Origin: Ruegeria_C sp040830705
GTDB taxonomy: Bacteria; Pseudomonadota; Alphaproteobacteria; Rhodobacterales; Rhodobacteraceae
Assembly: GCA_040830705.1 (NCBI GenBank)
Contig: JBFOME010000017.1
Span: forward strand, 62,001-126,000
Length of the DNA stretch: 64,000 bases
Direction of reading: 5' to 3'
Shown: positions 62,101 through 64,000 of the stretch, piece after piece
Layout: each line of letters starts with the position of its first letter
How positions within the stretch are numbered: the stretch's first letter is position 1
Translations under genes and position numbers: made by a program
Notes under the pieces: model-generated
Seen by the model: only the letters and a program-made list of their open reading frames with translations
Databases searched by the model: none
What the model was told of the DNA's origin: nothing

Positions 62101-63009
62101 ATGGATACTGACAGTCTTCGCCTTTTCGTGCTGGCGGCGGAAAAGCTAAATATCAGTGCCGCCGGACGTGAATTGGGACTTGCTCCGGCCGTATCCAGCG
62201 CCCGGCTAGCCAAGCTGGAGCAGACGCTTGGGGCCGACCTGCTGCATCGATCGACCCGCAAGGTGGCCCTGTCTTTGGAGGGGGCGGAGTTTCTGCCCTA
62301 TGCCCGAGAGATGCTGGCGCAGGAAGAGGCCGCGCGTGCCGCGCTGGGACAGGGGCAAGCCAAGCCCACCGGAAAGCTGCGTTTTACTGCGCCCAGCACT
62401 TTCGCCCAGCTTTACATCGCGCCAATTCTGCCGATCTTCCTGAAGCAGTACCCCGGCATCACGCTTGACCTTCGCCTGTCTGACAGCCGGTTTGGCCTGA
62501 TCGAAGGCAGCTTTGATCTCGCCATTCGAAACTCGGCGCTGGAAGACACCAGCCTTAAGGGCCGCAAACTGGCGGGCGATCAGCGCATTCTATGCGCCTC
62601 TCCGGGCTATCTTGAGGAACATGGAGAGCCTGCGCATCCCGATGATCTGATAAACCACGACATCATTGCGTTTTCTGATCAGGAACCTCGACCGTTATCC
62701 ACGCCATCCGGTCAAAGCGGTTTGTTCGATCCCAGAAAGGCGCGCTGCCAACTGATCATGGATGATGGCCACAGCCAAAGGGTTGCGACCATCGCTGGTG
62801 CCGGCATTTCCATAAACTCGGTCTGGAGTGTCCATCAGGATTTGGTGTCCGGCCGCTTGGTCCGAGTGCTTCCCGAGTATCAAGTCGCGCAAGATACGGT
62901 CCTTTGGCTGGTCTACCCCAAAGCCAATGTCCTGTCCGCCAAGGTACGGGTGTTTATCGACTTCTTACTCGAACATATCGGCAAGAAACCCGCCTGGATC
63001 GCAAATTGA
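62101..63009 (+). CDS. LysR-family regulator, divergent from the LLM oxidoreductase gene
   Basis: A 302-residue LysR protein starting at ATG 62101 (MDTDSLRLFVLAAEKLNISA); the longer frame spans the divergent promoter. HTH about 1-62 (LGLAPAVSSARLAKLEQTLG), effector domain about 90-295 with NSALEDTSLKGRKLAGDQRI. This is the subgroup whose members often sit divergently from SDR, reductase and oxidoreductase genes they control. It converges with the AraC-type gene. Confidence 0.88.
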   Translation: MDTDSLRLFVLAAEKLNISAAGRELGLAPAVSSARLAKLEQTLGADLLHRSTRKVALSLEGAEFLPYAREMLAQEEAARAALGQGQAKPTGKLRFTAPSTFAQLYIAPILPIFLKQYPGITLDLRLSDSRFGLIEGSFDLAIRNSALEDTSLKGRKLAGDQRILCASPGYLEEHGEPAHPDDLINHDIIAFSDQEPRPLSTPSGQSGLFDPRKARCQLIMDDGHSQRVATIAGAGISINSVWSVHQDLVSGRLVRVLPEYQVAQDTVLWLVYPKANVLSAKVRVFIDFLLEHIGKKPAWIAN

Positions 63010-63100
63010 GCCAGTGATGGTGCACCAGGCTTCATCACGCTCAACGTATGATCGATGATTAAGAGTATTGATCGGCGCGGCGTGTCTGGCGAACCGAGAC

Positions 63101-64000
63101 TCATCCCGAAGATCGCTTATTCTGGCTTTTTTTGTTCCTGAGTTGATGCGGCGTCTCTCCGAATTCTGCCCTGAAGCATTTTGCAAAGTGACTGGGTGTC
63201 TCAAAACCCGTGGCGAGTGCAACCTCTATGATCGGTTGCGGGGATTGGACGAGGAGCCGATAGGCTTCCCTTAGCCGGATCTTCCGATAGTGCTTCTTCG
63301 GCGTAGTCCCGAGATATCTCTTGAAAAGCCGTTCGAGCTGACGTCTTGAGATATTCGCCTGCCCGGCGAGAACAGAGGGTGGCACCGGTTCTTCGATCTG
63401 TCTCTCCATTGCGGCGATTACATTGGAAACAGTGCGGTTCGGAACGGTAAGGCTGTTTGGAATGCTTGTATCAACCGATTTCTGGATCTGCCTCAGCGGC
63501 GTATAACACATGCTCTCCGCAACACTGCTCGCAAAGTCGGCCCCGTGTTCCAGTTCGATATAGTCCAGGAATAAGTCGATCCCCGAAACGCCCCCAGACG
63601 TGGAACAGCGCAAATTTTCGGACACGTGAGTTTGCCGGCTGAGTTCGACGCTTGGGTGTGCTTCCTTGAACCCGAGACGGTACCAAGAGTGTACGGCTGC
63701 AGGTGCATCATTCATCAAGCCCGCACGGGCCATGAGAATGGCGCCGGTCCCCAGACCGCTAACACGGACGTCGCCGCGGGCTTCGCGTCCCAGCCAGATT
63801 TCCAGATCAGTGGTGTCGAGATCAAAGACCTGCTCTCCTGAGACCACTACAATATCTTGAACCGCCCCAACGGCCTTTATGTCATGGGTAACATTGACAT
63901 CGAGACCTATGCTGGATCGCACAGGCTGCTTGGTGGTGGCACATAGGATCCAGTCGTAAATCCTCTTGTCCGCTACAAGGTTTGCGTTCTGAAGCGTTTC
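63101..64000 (-). CDS. GlxA-family AraC regulator (5' end outside window)
   Basis: The frame runs from the stop at 63101 to the right edge without interruption, giving 299 residues plus a stop, so the N-terminus is cut off. A GTG at 63922 could start a shorter version, but the 26 codons upstream (including LQNANLVADKRIYDW) still match the DJ-1/PfpI-like domain of GlxA regulators, so the gene continues. That domain covers residues up to about 200 (RVSGLGTGAILMARAGLM; CSTSGGVSGIDLFLDYIE). A C-terminal double AraC helix-turn-helix follows (NISRRQLERLFKRYLGTTPK; ALATGFETPSHFAKCFRAEF). Members often regulate quaternary-amine and methylated-amine catabolism. Confidence 0.88.
   Translation of the reverse strand, partial: ETLQNANLVADKRIYDWILCATTKQPVRSSIGLDVNVTHDIKAVGAVQDIVVVSGEQVFDLDTTDLEIWLGREARGDVRVSGLGTGAILMARAGLMNDAPAAVHSWYRLGFKEAHPSVELSRQTHVSENLRCSTSGGVSGIDLFLDYIELEHGADFASSVAESMCYTPLRQIQKSVDTSIPNSLTVPNRTVSNVIAAMERQIEEPVPPSVLAGQANISRRQLERLFKRYLGTTPKKHYRKIRLREAYRLLVQSPQPIIEVALATGFETPSHFAKCFRAEFGETPHQLRNKKSQNKRSSG

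Overview
The window is about 64 kb of dense, GC-rich chromosome with short intergenic gaps and many 4-base start/stop overlaps. Gene content points to an alphaproteobacterium of the Rhodobacteraceae/Roseobacter type: heterotetrameric sarcosine oxidase, ABC-type nitrate uptake with NasS/NasT control, XdhABC-PuuD purine degradation and a complete beta-hydroxyaspartate cycle. This placement is an inference from gene content and order. I see no rRNA, tRNA, CRISPR array or recognisable insertion sequence.

Layout. (1) 1-5.1 kb: the end of a small membrane protein gene, a GcvA-like LysR regulator, a membrane-anchored Ser/Thr kinase with an OmpA-like partner, and an M15 peptidase. (2) 5.4-17.0 kb: nitrate/nitrite assimilation, nasT-nasS, a leader with hairpins and a terminator, nrtA-nrtB-nrtCD, nirB-nirD-nasA. 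(3) 17.3-22.4 kb: sarcosine oxidase soxB-D-A-G, whose SoxD has lost its zinc cysteines. (4) 22.5-32.6 kb: an amino-sugar locus, with murQ, a sugar ABC transporter and a Gfo/Idh/MocA oxidoreductase on the minus strand, diverging from a sugar kinase, a GntR regulator, a SIS-domain deaminase/isomerase and nagA on the plus strand. (5) 32.6-54.1 kb: purine catabolism (xdhABC, permeases, guanine deaminase, ureidoglycine aminohydrolase, ureidoglycolate lyase, an allantoinase-OHCU decarboxylase fusion, HIU hydrolase, PuuD urate hydroxylase). It is bracketed by two related LysR regulators and interrupted by bhcR-bhcABCD. (6) 54.1-57.2 kb: an AaeA/AaeB-like efflux pair. (7) 57.4-58.8 kb: a DUF4143 ATPase behind an iteron-like array of 22-bp repeats. 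(8) 59-64 kb: a zinc-type quinone reductase, an SDR, a luciferase-like monooxygenase, their divergent LysR regulator, and a GlxA/AraC regulator that runs off the window.

How the genes work together. Most of the window concerns acquiring nitrogen (nitrate, nitrite, N-methyl amines, amino sugars, purines) and salvaging the carbon attached to it. The most interesting arrangement is the beta-hydroxyaspartate cycle inside the purine locus. Purine breakdown through ureidoglycolate ends in glyoxylate plus urea, and the BHA cycle joins two glyoxylates into one C4 acid, so the locus reads as a route from purine to central metabolism. Allantoate amidohydrolase is the one purine step not seen here. Regulatory structures visible directly include the NasT-type leader and terminator before nrtA, IclR-like inverted repeats between bhcR and bhcA, an 11-bp-period repeat array in the murQ/kinase divergent region, and strong intercistronic stem-loops after nrtA, after the sugar-binding protein gene and between bhcC and bhcD.
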